A stretch of 64,000 nucleotides of DNA from assembly GCA_029891385.1 (NCBI GenBank), contig CM057232.1:64541824-64605823 (forward strand). The letters run 5' to 3'. The notes beneath the pieces were generated by a model. The model had not been told where the DNA came from. It did no database searches and worked only from the letters and a program-made list of their open reading frames with translations. The DNA comes from Erythroxylum novogranatense (Eukaryota; Streptophyta; Magnoliopsida; Malpighiales; Erythroxylaceae). This document shows, piece after piece, positions 23,414-34,262 of this stretch (position 1 is the stretch's first letter; each line of letters opens with the position of its first letter). Position numbers and translations under genes: made by a program.

Positions 23414-25243
23414 TGTAGGAAAATCCCGGAGGAACATCACATGTTCCAGCAGCGGAAACAAAATTTTTGGTCCCGGACCTTCCGAAAACCCAGGATCCCG
23501 TGTCGGTATGAAAACTCAAACTGAATAGCCAATAGAGACTATCTCTAAAGGTATCCACGCAGAGATCAGAAAACCTAACCGAGTCAAACCCCTTTGACCC
23601 GGGAATAGCTAGAACAGAATAAGAGCTGCTAGACCCTACCTCTGTCCTGGAGAGCTTGAGAATAACGTTGAATCCTTGCTTGGAAGAAGAGAGAATCGAT
23701 GATGCTTGATGGAAGAAGACTTGAAAATCCACTTTCAAACCAAAGCTTAACCTTTAAGCTTTCTTCTTCTTCTCCTTATCAAAACCTACGGCCACACCCA
23801 CCAAAATCCCATGTTATATTGATTTTTAACCTTTTAAAAATCAATCCATAAGAACATGACATGTGGTGGAATGATGGCCATTCATTATTTAAAGGATTAA
23901 AGTAATAAAGCTTTGACTTTTTCAAAGCTTATCTCTTCTCCCTCTCCCATTTCCAACGAAAACACACATATATATATATAATTAATTAATTACTTAATTA
24001 ATTAACATATATATATAATTACTAAGAGGTCCAGTCAAACTGGGGTCGGTCCTACCGGCCTACCGGGCCCCGATGCTGAAAAAGCTCCGGAAACCTTTCT
24101 TAGCAATATGGATGTCACGATCTCATCGGGACATATCCCAATCCCATTGGGATCCATTTAATCCTAATGCTCTCCATAATTGGAACTCAGTCCAATACTA
24201 TTTTACGGATTCTCTGAAACACTCTTATGCGTGTGACCCTTTAGGTTCCCGGTTATGTTGGCCACTTAGATTAACAATTAATCTGAGCAAGTCATGAGCG
24301 GTATCTAGCAACACATCATGACCCCCAATTGACCGAAAGTAATTGGTTTGATGAATTCATCACGAACCAGATCACGAACCCTTCCATAGACAATTACTGT
24401 GCAATTCGTCCTTTCATCATCCTATACCCCACTTGGTTATGAGTATGGCTAATATGTCAACTCTTACTAGACTAAGTCTAGCCCAAGTGAAATCAGTTCC
24501 TGTCTGAGGACTCATTACTTTATATGTCCATGAAGACACTCTTCATGACATAGTCATGCTCTGGCCAGAGACTTAAAGTAATGATCCTGACAAGAGGCCA
24601 GGGTATCTCTTCTGTTTTCACAGAAGTGATGAATCCTTTATTGGCTACTCAATTACCTTCGAATACCTCAAACTGTACTCAAGCACCACCCTATGAGTAA
24701 CCTCTGGAAGGCCACAAGGAATGGAGTCAAAGTACAGGATCAGTATCCAAGATATCCTTGAGTACCTCAAGTCTAAGGATACTTGCACCATTGCTATGAT
24801 AAGATTATCACCGACATAAATCCATATGATGATCTCATGGCAGGTCATCCAATGAACTTACTACCACTAGTAAGCATCCATATGTCAACTCTAAATATCT
24901 CATATTTACGCTTACGAGATCCTTTGCTGATCCAATCAAGGAGTATGACATATCTAGTGCATGTCCGGATTAATGATGTCGGTCTCATTAATCCTATGAC
25001 TAGGAAAATTTGAATCTTGACATAATTACACATGATAGGAATCTCAGGAGTATGATCACATCATAATTTCCTTCATGCTATGTCATATATCATGGACTTC
25101 ATTAATTTGATTAAAGATCACTATCAATTCATAAAGAACATCAAATAAATGAAACATGCCTTTCTTTATTTATTCATAAAGTCTGTACATGACTATGAAC
25201 AAAATGCGCTAAAGGGGATTGCCTTTAGGGCACTACTCTAACA
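23414..25243 (-). repeat. Reversed LTR of G
   Basis: On the minus strand it runs TGTTAGAGTAGTGCCC to TTTTCCTACA, 1830 bp, matching the forward LTR at 29982-31807 and the H LTRs. Its start abuts the forward leader at 25244, an abnormal joint. It holds an alternating TATATA/TTAATTAA region at about 23968-24020. This copy keeps CTCTGGCCAGAG (24559-24570) where the forward LTR reads CTCGGCGAG. Confidence 0.88.
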
Positions 25244-26085
25244 AATTGACACAAGTCGACTTGTGTGTGGGCAGATGCAATAAGTCGACTTGCATTTGAT
25301 GAAAGTCGACTTGTGGCATGCTTAGGTTGGATGATGGATGATTATAAGGATTGATTCAATGTGATTGATGAAATAACCTAAATCATTCCATATAGTTTTC
25401 GTGACTATGATCCTTCAGCTTGGAGTCTAGAGTTTCCAAATCCCTCCTCGGTATATGAAAACTAACGCCTTCCATTAATATGGTAAGAACCGAGTTCTTA
25501 TAGGGTTGGGTTGTTGAGCAAACTCAAGCTCACTCTATCTGGATATGTTGAACCATGAAAATATGATTTTCGGATTAATGGGTTGGTTTTCACTAAAGCG
25601 TTGGTTTGTTGAGCAAACTCAAGGTCAACGTGACAGAGGCGAAATTGGGTAGCATACATCGGATGTATGCGCATCAAAGAGTTGAAACCCAATGTAAGTG
25701 CATACATCAACAAGTTGATAGCACTGATTGATAGTTGTGTCTAAGATATAATTGGTATATCTGATACCTCCCGAGACATAAGGTGACTTGTTGGACAAAT
25801 CCAAGGTCATTCTCAATGTCGGTTATCGATGATGCAATTGGTATGACCGATACCTACCGATTGACCTAACTTGTGGCTTGTTGGACAAATCCAAGGTCAT
25901 TCTTAGTAATATCGGATATCAACCCACTAGGACATAATGTCATTTTGTTTCTTTGGATTCGTAATGAGGGTTATGGATTCTGTGAAACTAGTGGGAGTCT
26001 TTTTGCATATCATTCAAGTCCTTATGATTATGCAGCTATTCCTATTCTAACATTCTTCCTCTCTATTCGTGTAGGTTGTTTGAAA
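25244..26085 (+). other. Forward leader of G, truncated at its 5' side
   Basis: It begins within the palindrome cluster (AAGTCGACTT at 25253, 25282 and 25303) and runs to the gag start. It matches the H leader from about 46380 to 47223, including repeated AACCCAAGGTCATT-like and GGTATGACCGATACC-like blocks. The first part of the leader and its primer site are missing on this side. Confidence 0.8.
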
Positions 26086-26930
26086 ATGTCGTCAAGTGTG
26101 AACCTTCGCTCGCTAATGGAGTCAAACAAGCTAACTGGACCGAATTTTCTTGATTGGTTAAGGAACCTGAGAATCGTTCTCAGATCTGAAGGTCTGAGAT
26201 ATATCCTAGATTTTCCGCTTCCAGATGCACCTGCTGTCGATGCTTCTGATGATGATCAGAAGGCATATAGTAAGCATCTTAAGGACAGTGACATGGCGAC
26301 TTGCATTATGCTTGCATCGATGTCACCTGAGCCGCGAAGCGGCGAAGTCCATGGATGCTCACACAATAGTTTTTCATCTTAGGGAGCTGTTTGACGAGCA
26401 AGCCCGGTCCGAAAGGTTCGAGACCTCAAGGCTTCTCTTCACCACCAAGATGGCTCGGGGGCATCTCGCATCTTATCATACGAAGATGAATGGCTATATT
26501 GAGAGATTGGCCGTCTTAGGTTTTGCAATGGATCATGAATTAAGTATAGACTTAATTCTCGTTGGATTGTCCGACAGTTATGCAACAGTTCGTGCTAAAC
26601 TATCGGATGAACCAAATATCCACTACAATACCGAGTGATCAATCACTTTCAAGACAATTTGAAAGGATCATCAAGAATGATAGTAAGCAAGTCTTTGGTA
26701 GTAGCTTCTTCTTCTTCAGGTTCAAAGAAGAAAAAGAACCCAAAGAAGAAGAAGGCTAAGAAACCAAAGGGAAGCGCCATCAAGAAGAAGACCAAAGAAG
26801 CTGCCCCAAAAGGAACTTGCTTCCATTGCGGTAAAGATGGCCATTGGAGGCGCAATTGCAAAGTCTATCTGGAGTCGCTGAAGCAGAAGAAGGCATCAGA
26901 TGCCTCGACTACTTCAGGTTTGTATGTCAT
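26086..26930 (+). pseudogene. gag: Copia gag of G, frameshifted
   Basis: Gag would form the virus-like particle and bind element RNA. It starts at ATG 26086 (MSSSVNLRSLMESNKLTGPN), matching the H start at 47224. The first frame runs to 26382, but a shift near 26335 moves the continuation (HTIVFHLRELFDEQARSERF) to the frame ending at 26638. A further shift leads to the lysine-rich stretch and the zinc knuckle CFHCGKDGHWRRNC (26818-26859). The first break replaces CTGCAGAAGCAGC with CCGCGAAGCGGC, the CHG pattern described in the findings, so the frame may be open in reality. Confidence 0.88.
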
Positions 26931-28117
26931 TGAAGTTAATCATATTCTTGATCACAACATCGGGTATTTGATCTGGTTGTGGCTCACACATATGTAATGA
27001 TATCTGAGGCCTCGTGGACGATGAAGCAACTCATGAAGGAGAAGTAGACCTACGTGTTGGAAATGGAGCAAGAGTTCTTTGCATTAGCCGTAGGAACCTA
27101 TGTTTTGTATCTCCCTCTTGGGCTTGTCTTTGGAATTGGATGATTGTTATTTTGTACCCGTTTGACAAAGAATATATTATCATTTCTTGTCTAAATAGAG
27201 CTGGATTCCATATGAATTTTAGTAGCAATGGTTGTTCAATTAATTCTAATGGAATGCTTTATGGAACTGGTACATTGTGCAATGGTATTTACATATTAGA
27301 TATGTCTAATCCAATTTTAAATGTCAATGACACCAAATGGCATAAAAGAGATAATCTAAAGTCAACTTACTTATGGCATTGTCGACTTGGCCATATAAAT
27401 GAGACACGCATCGCTAAACTCCACAAGAGTGGTAGTTTAGGGTCATTTGATTATGAATCATATGACACATGCGAATCTTGTTTATTAGGCAAGATGACTA
27501 AGTTACCCTTCAAGGGAAAGGGTGAACGAGCGATTGGAGTATTAGACCTAATACATTCAGATGTATGCGGTCCGATGTCCATCCATGCCAGAAGTGGTTG
27601 TCGTTACTTCATTACCTTTATCGATGATTATTCACGATATGGGTACTTGTATCTGATAAGATACAAATCTGAAGCGTTTGAAAAGTTCAAACAATTCAGA
27701 AATGAAGTAGAAAACCAGCTTGGTAAAAGTATCAAGGCATTACGATCCGATCGTGGTGGAGAATACTTAGACCAACAATTTTTGGATTATCTCAGAGATA
27801 ATGGGATATTATCTCAGTGGACTCCTTCTTACACGCCGCAGCACAACGGTGTGGCTGAAAGGAGAAATCGAACCTTGTTGGACATGGTACGATCAATGAT
27901 GGGTTTCGCAAAGTTACCAAAATCGTTTTGGGGGTCTGCGCTAGAGACAGCTGTTTACTTGTTAAACAGAGTTCCCTCTAAGACAGTTGATGTTACTCCA
28001 TATGAGATGTGGACTAACGAAAGCCTTATCTTTCTCATCCGAAAGTATGGGGTTGTCACCTTCGTGAAGCGGATTCGATCGATAAGCTTGGCGAAATCGA
28101 CAAGTGTTTGTTTGTAG
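26931..28117 (+). pseudogene. pol: Copia protease and integrase of G
   Basis: The protease motif (WVLDTG in H) is broken near 26965 by missing bases. From 27014 a long frame holds the GAG-pre-integrase zinc site (HCRLGHINETR with CESCLLGKM) and the integrase core with all three catalytic residues: Asp in LDLIHSDVCGP, Asp in SDRGGEY and Glu in GVAERRNRTLLDM. This enzyme joins LTR ends to target DNA and makes 5-bp duplications. The frame is lost near 28025, where H still reads KRPYLTHLKVWGCP. The segment 27075-27175 also differs from H by small indels. Confidence 0.88.
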
Positions 28118-29966
28118 AATATCCTAAAGAGACCAAGGATATCAATTCTACCATGCTGAGGAACAAAAGGTGTTTGTTTCAAGGCATGCTGTCTTTTTAG
28201 AGAAAGAGTTTCTTTTACAAGAAGACAGTGGGAGCAAAGTTGAACTTGAAGAAGTTCAAGATGCTCAAACAAGCACAGATCAACTGCCTGAACCTGAAAC
28301 TGTCACTCATTCAGATGAAGTAACAGTTCAACCTTCTGTGACACACGAAGTTCGTAGGTCAAGTAGGATGCGCACTGTTCCCGAGAGATATGGATTTCTC
28401 GTAAGTGAACAGAATGACGTATTGCTCATAGAAAATGATGAGCCTACTACCTATGAAGAGGTTACGAAAGTTGAGTCTGAAAAATGGCTTTGTGCCATGA
28501 AAGCCGAAATGGATTCCATGTACATAAACCAAGTATGGACTTTGGTTGATGCACCTGAAGGGATAAAACCTATAGGGTGCAAATGGGTTTTCAAGAAGAA
28601 AACCGACATGGATGGTAATGTGATTACCTACAAAGCAAGGCTCGTGGCCAAAGGATTTCGTCAAAGACAAGGAGTTGACTATGACGAGACCTTGACCCGT
28701 AGCAATGCTTAAATCCATTCGGATACTCCTAGCCATTGCGCTCATTATGATTATGAGATATGGCAAATGGATGTGAAGACGACTTTCCTTAACGAAATCG
28801 GCGAGGATGTGTACATGACACAACCAGAGGGCTTCACTTCGGTGATGGCGAAAAGGTATGCAAGCTTGAAATCCATCTATGGATTGAAGCAAGCATCCAG
28901 AGTTGGAACATCCGTTTTGATGAGTCAATCAAAGAGTTTGGTTTCTCACAAAATCCGGATGAACACTTGTGTACAAGAAGGCTAATGGGAATGCAATCGT
29001 TTTCCTTGTGTTGTATGTAGATGACATCTCGTTACTCGGAAGCGATGTCTCAATGATGCAATCGCTTAAAATTTGGTTGTCCAAGCAATTTGCGATGAAG
29101 GACCTTGGTGAAGCAACTTATATCCTTGGGATAAAGATCTATAGAGATAGATCAAAGAGGTTGCTTGGTCTTTCACAATCATCGTACATAGACAAGATGC
29201 TAAAGAGGTTTAGCATGGAGCAATCCAAGAGGGTTCCTTCCCATTACTCATGGGATAACACTCGAAATCTATGTGTCCTAAGACACAAGATGAGAGGATT
29301 CGCATGGATCGATCCGTATGCATCTGCAGTAGGATCGATCATGTATGCTATGATATGTACGAGGCCCGATGTATCGTATGCTCGAGTGTCACGGCGGATA
29401 CCAATCGGATCTGGTGAGGGTCCTTTGGGTGGTCACAAGAATATCCTCAAGTACTTGCGAAGGACTAAGGATGTTTTCTTGATATATGGAGATGGAAATC
29501 TCAAGTGGCGAGCATACGGATGCGGCTTCTAATCGACAAGGATGACTCGGATCGGTCGGGTTATGTTTTCCTGTTGAGCGGCGGAGCGGTCATTGGAAGA
29601 GTTCAAACAAGAGACGATCACGATTCGACGATCGAGGCGAGTACATTCTTTGCATCGAGGCGCGAAAGGAAGTCTGTTTGGATCGAAGTTCATTTCAACT
29701 TGGTGTGGTTCCTAGTGTGATGGACCCATACGGTTGTATTGTGACAACAATGGGGCTATTGCTCGAGCAAAAGAACCAAGGTCTCACCAACGATCTAAAC
29801 ACGCACTCGCAGATATCATCGATTCGAGATCATTGCTAGAGGTGATGTCGCGATCGAGAGGATTCCCAGAGCGAACATTCTCGATCCGTTGACGCCATTG
29901 TCACGTAAGAATTTTGATTCTCATGTACTCGCTTATGGTATTAGATACCAAGGCGATTGGCTTTAG
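28118..29966 (+). pseudogene. pol: Copia RT and RNase H of G
   Basis: The frame 28170-28712 carries the linker and the RT start: GCKWVFKKKTDMDG, YKARLVAKGF, then DYDET, where the frame breaks because CAGCCCAGTAG is CCCGTAG. QMDVKTTFLNE follows (about 28765), then the catalytic YVDD at 29014-29025 in VLYVDDISLLGSD, DLGEATYILGIKIY, and the RNase H part (about 29500-29966) with YCDNNGAI and the C-terminal GIRYQGDW before TAG at 29964. Several frameshifts separate these pieces. The catalytic motifs are otherwise kept, so decay is recent or partly artefactual. Confidence 0.87.
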
Positions 29967-29969
29967 GTC

Positions 29970-29981
29970 AAGTGGGAGATT
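29970..29981 (+). other. Polypurine tract of G
   Basis: AAGTGGGAGATT directly precedes the TG of the 3' LTR. H has AAGTGGGAGAT at the same place. Confidence 0.8.
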
Positions 29982-31807
29982 TGTTAGAGTAGTGCCCTAA
30001 AGGCAATCCCTTTAGCGCATTTTGTTCATAGTCATGTATGCACTTTATGAATAAATAAAGAAAGGCATGTTTCATTTATTTGATGTTCTTTATGAATTGA
30101 TAGTGATCTTTAATCAAATTAATGAAGTCCATGATATATGACATAGCATGAAGGAAATTATGATGTGATCATACTCACGAGATTCCTATCATGTGTAATT
30201 ATGTCAAGATCTAAATTTTCCTAGTCATAGGATTAATGAGGCCGGACATCATTAATCCCACGGACTAACATATGTCATACTCCTTGATTGGATCAAGCGG
30301 TGGATCTCGAAAACTGTAAATATGAGATATTTAGAGTTGACATATGGATGCTTACTAGTGGTAGTAAGTTCATTGGATGACTGCCATGAGATCATCACAT
30401 GGATTTATGTCGGTGATAATCTTATCATAGCAATGGTGCAAGTATCCTTAGACTTGAGGTACTCGAGGATATCTTGAATCTTGATCCCGTACTTTGACTC
30501 CATTCCTTGTGGCCTTCGGAGGTTACTCATAGGGTGGTGCTTGGGTGCAGCTTTGAGGTATTCAAGGTAATTGAGTAGCCAATAAAGGATTCATCACTTC
30601 GTGAAAATGTAAGAGATACCTGACCTCTTATCGGATCATTACTTTAAGTCTCGGCGAGCATGACTATGTCATGAAGAGTGTCTTCATGGACATATAAAGT
30701 AATGAGTCCTCGACAGAACTGATTTCACTTGGGCTAGACTTAGTCTAGTAAGAGTTGACATATTAGCCATACTCATAACCAAGTGGGGTATAGGATGATG
30801 AAAGGACGAATTGCACAAGAATTGTACATGGAAGGGTTCGTGATCTGGTTCGTGATGAATTCATCAAACCAATTACTTTCCGATCAATTGGGGGTCATGA
30901 TGTGTTGCTAGATACCGCTCATGACTTGCTCAGATTAATTGTTAATCTAAGTGGCCAACATAACCGGGAACCTAAAGGGTCACACGCATAAGAGTGTTTC
31001 AGAGAATCCGTAAAATAGTATTGGACTGAGTTCCAATTATGGAGAGCATTAGGATTAAATGGATCCCAATGGGATTGGGATATGTCCCGATGAGATCATG
31101 ACATCCATATTGCTAAGAAAAGTTTCCGGAGCTGTTTCAGCATCGGGGCCCGGTAGGTCGGTAGGACCGACCCCAGTTTGACTGAACCTCTTAGTAATTA
31201 TATATATATGTTAATTAATTAAGTAATTAATTAATTATATATATATATATGTGTGTTTTCGTTGGAAATGGGAGAGGGAGAAGAGATAAGCTTTGAAAAA
31301 GTCAAAGCTTTATTACTTTAATCCTTTAAAGAATGAATGGCCATCATTCCACCACATGTCATGTTCTTATGGATTGATTTTTAAAAGGTTAAAATCAATA
31401 TAACATGGGATTTTGGTGGGTGTGGCGTGAGTTTTGATAAGGAGAAGAAGAAGAAAGCTTAAGGTTAAGCTTTGGTTTGAAAGTGGATTTTCATGTCTTC
31501 TTCCATCAAGCATCATCGATTCTCTCTTCTTCCAAGCAAGGATTCAACGTTATTCTCAAGCTCTCCGGAGACGTAGGTAGGGTCTAGCAGCTCTTATTCA
31601 TTCTAGCTATTCCGGTCAAAAGGGTTTGACTCAGTTAGGTTTTCTCGATCTCTGCGTGGATACCTTTAGAGATAGTCTCTATTGGCTATTCAGGTTTGAG
31701 TTTTCATACCGACACCGAGATCCTGGGTTTTCGGGAAGGTCCCGGGACCAAAAATTTTTTGTTTCCGCTGCTGAAACATGTGATGTTCCTCCCGGGATTT
31801 TCCTACG
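29982..31807 (+). repeat. Forward 3' LTR of G
   Basis: It runs TGTTAGAGTAGTGCCC to TTTTCCTAC plus a final G where other copies have A (TACA). It is followed by CAATG, the target duplication. It is 1826 bp and is an inverted match to 23414-25243. A TATATA/TTAATTAA region lies at about 31198-31252. It shows repeated CTG/CAG to CG differences from its partner. Confidence 0.88.
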
Positions 31808-31812
31808 CAATG

Positions 31813-32485
31813 TATCAGGGCTTCAAGCCCAATATTTTCAGAGCCACTGGCTCAACGCAATGTGCCCGTCACTGGGACAGTTTCAGGCGCACGGTCACAA
31901 CAATGAAATGAAAATGAAAATTTGTCACATGTGCATTGCATCTATGAATGATTGAGTATGAATTGTATTAAAGGCGAAACGCCTTACATTTGAGAAATGT
32001 GATTGTATGTATTATTTAGTAAATTGATTGAATATGCATGAGTTGAGTGAACCATCGATGATGGTTTCTCACTGAGTTCGCAAAACTCACCCAAAATTTG
32101 CGTCTATTTTTCAGGACTTAGAAGAATACCCGTTAGGCAGCAGGCGTATGATGATATCTTTGTTGAAGAAGCGAGAAGTGGTCGGGATCAGTTCGCGTCT
32201 GTCTTAGTGTATTTCTATTCTTGGACATTTGTATTACTGATTTGGACAATTTGTAAAGTCAATTGACTGAAATAAATTGTAAATGTAAAAAAGGGCCCCA
32301 AGGCCATTGAATTGTTTATATAAATTGTTTTCCGCATTAATGATTATATGTGTGAGTATGTGTTAAGAAAAAAAATGTTATACCGAGTTTTCTACTGAGT
32401 GATGTAGCACGCCACCCTTGCGGGGCACGGACCTGGATATCACCGTTGATGTCGGGTTCGGGTCTTACGGGAGTGGGGTGTTACA
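31813..32485 (+). repeat. 3' LTR of B, final part
   Basis: It continues the B LTR after G, beginning in a hairpin spacer (TATCA), with stem-loops GGGCT-TCA-AGCCC (31818-31830) and GAGCC-ACT-GGCTC (31841-31853). It ends GTGTTACA at 32485. The next bases, AAATG, repeat 10681-10685. Confidence 0.88.
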
Positions 32486-34020
32486 AAATGACCCTAAACT
32501 ACCACACTTGTGTAGCTTAGACATGCATCTCTCACTTACATGGCTAAGGCAACAATGCTATAAGTAAGACGATTTCACATTATCTCATTTTATTTTTTTG
32601 TTATTATTGACATTTAGAACCAGATTAGACATATCTGATATGTATATACCATTGCACTATTTACCCAAAGCATATGACATTCCATTCAAATAAATTGATC
32701 AACCATTGTTACTAAAATTTAAATGGAATCTAGCTTTATTAAGATTAGAAATAGAAATTACATTTTTAGTCAAAACAGGTACATAAAAACATAGAAGCAA
32801 TTGTTAAATTCTAATACAAGCCCACTAAAGAGCGTCAATACATATGTATCTACAACTAATACAGCAACTCTTGCTCCATTGCCCACTTGCAGGTCTGACT
32901 CTCCCTTGTTGAGTTGCTTACTGTTCCTAAGGCCCTACATATCAGTATAAATGTGTGAGCCACAACCAATTTCTAATACCTATTTGTTGTTATCAGAATC
33001 AGTATGAATATTAATAATGTAAATACCTGAAGTAGATGGGCATCAGATCCCTTCTTATGCTTCAAGGAATCAAGATAAGCCTTGCAGTTTCTTTTCCAGT
33101 GGCCATCCTTACTACAGTGGAAGCAAGTTCCCTTTGAGATAGTCTTCTTTGTTTTCTTAGCACCTCCTTTAGGCCCTTCAGACTTGTTCTTTTAGCTCTT
33201 TTTCTTTGAACTAAAAGATTCCATTAGCATCATAACCTTGTCCTTGTGGAAAGATGGCTCAACTGCCTTTAGCATGTTGACCAGCTCTAGAATTGTGCTA
33301 GATATATTATTAATTCGATAGTTAAGCACAAATTGTGAGTAACTACCGGTTAGAATTAAGTCAATATTTAATTCATGATCCCTAAGGAGGCTAACCACTC
33401 AATGTAGTCATTCATCTTAGTGCGTACTACACTAGAGATTTACCCTCAAACATCTTGGAGTGAAAGAGCAATCATGAAATCTCAAACTTTTTAGATCTTG
33501 CTTGCTCATCAAAGGGCTCCCTAAGATAGACTATAGTATGAGCATCCATAGTCTCGTGCTACTTTCACAGCTCGAGTGACATAGTGGCTAGCATAATATA
33601 ACTAGCCATCTCGTTATCATTGATAAGCTTCCTATATGCCCTCCGATCATCATTAGAGGCATCAGTAGCAAGGAATTGGGAAGTGGTTCTTTCAAGACAT
33701 AACTAAGCTTCTCAGACTTAAGTACTATTCTCAAGTTCCTGAGCCAGTCAAGGAAGTTTAGTCTAGTTAACTTGTTAGCTTCCATCAACTATCTTAGATT
33801 CACACTAGTACTTATGGTGTTGACTCAGGCAATAGCAACCTTTTGTCAAAGAGAGAAAAATTAGAATGTACTTAAATGCATTTTTATAAGGACTTTAATA
33901 ACATGCATTATGGCTCCCACTATTTTTTCACAAATTCATAACCCTCAATATAAATCTGAGAGAACTTGTAGAGAAATTCTCCTAGTGGGTCAATATCCAA
34001 TATCCTAAGAATGACCTTAG
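32486..34020 (-). pseudogene. Copia A relic: gag, zinc knuckle, protease and pre-integrase
   Basis: On the minus strand, gag begins near 33788 (EANKLTRLNFLDWLRNLRIV, preceded by a degenerate start), continues with NIDLILTG and SQFVLNYRINN near 33370-33300, and reaches a zinc knuckle CFHCSKDGHWKRNC at about 33085-33130. The protease and pre-integrase areas (about 33000-32500) are recognisable only by comparison with H; the HC..LxH zinc site is near 32545. Stops and shifts occur throughout. It continues at 10685 beyond element B. Confidence 0.82.
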
Positions 34021-34262
34021 GTTTGTCCAATAAGATACCTTAGTTCAACCAATAGATATCGATCATACCAATTGCATCTGCAATATAACTATTGAATCTA
34101 GTGCTATCAACTGATGATGTGTGCACCCTCATTAGGCTATTAACTCTTGACACGTGTAAATTTAACGTACACTGCTCAACTTCACCTCTGTCTACGTTAA
34201 TCTTGTGTTTGCCCAACAAACCAATGCTTCTAGTTAAAATTGACCCATTAATATGAAAATCC
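34021..34262 (-). other. Leader remnant of copia A
   Basis: Read on the minus strand it matches the leader of G and H just upstream of gag (blocks like TTGACCCATTAAT, GTTTGTTGGGC and CGATATCTATTGG). It is cut off by D2 at 34262, so the A primer site and 5' LTR are not in the window. Confidence 0.7.

Larger units (their letters stand above)
21672..31807 (+). mobile_element. Rearranged Ty1/copia element G inside the B 3' LTR
   Basis: Order from left to right: reversed leader (21672-23400), reversed primer site, reversed LTR (23414-25243), forward leader (25244-26085), gag-pol (26086-29966), polypurine tract and forward 3' LTR (29982-31807). The B sequence is interrupted precisely with CAATG on both sides (21667-21671 and 31808-31812), so the composite seems to have entered as one molecule. 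The left end is not an LTR but TGTATGCAC in the reversed leader. About 430 bp of leader is present twice in opposite orientations. It is the same family as H. Confidence 0.85.
10686..32485 (+). mobile_element. LARD-like non-coding LTR retrotransposon B (holds G)
   Basis: It begins TGTAACATCC and ends GTGTTACA, flanked by AAATG at 10681-10685 and 32486-32490, within copia A. Structure: 5' LTR 10686-14662 (3977 bp), primer site, internal region of about 3.66 kb without recognisable proteins, polypurine tract, and 3' LTR 18335-21671 plus 31813-32485 (4010 bp) split by G. Such proportions (LTRs over 4 kb, internal about 3.5 kb, no genes) define the LARD class first described in Triticeae. The sequence before the 3' LTR (TTTTGAGGA, GAAATTTTTATAAGG) resembles the end of chromovirus-type gypsy pol, so a gypsy helper is inferred. 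The two LTRs are very similar by eye, so the insertion is fairly young. Confidence 0.88.
1676..34262 (-). mobile_element. Ty1/copia relic A, host of the nested cluster (discontinuous)
   Basis: Four minus-strand pieces join into one copia element once the insertions are removed: 1676-1707, 7273-7812, 9221-10685 and 32486-34262. At each internal break the A sequence resumes exactly after a short duplication (CCCAA around F, TTA around the MITE, AAATG around B). Order on the minus strand is leader, gag, integrase, reverse transcriptase and the start of RNase H. Neither LTR of A is seen: D2 cuts into its leader at 34262 and D1 cuts off its 3' end at 1676. Frame breaks and lost catalytic residues make it the oldest layer. 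Confidence 0.85.

Noticed and set aside
23401..25243. Reversed LTR of G as a separate solo LTR insertion
   Set aside because: Its inner side keeps the primer site and leader, and its tip joins the forward leader without a visible 5-bp duplication, so it is part of the composite.
26649..26861. Minus-strand frame opposite gag, Phe-rich (also 47742-47969)
   Set aside because: It is the antisense shadow of the lysine-rich gag tail (AAG read as CTT); not a gene.
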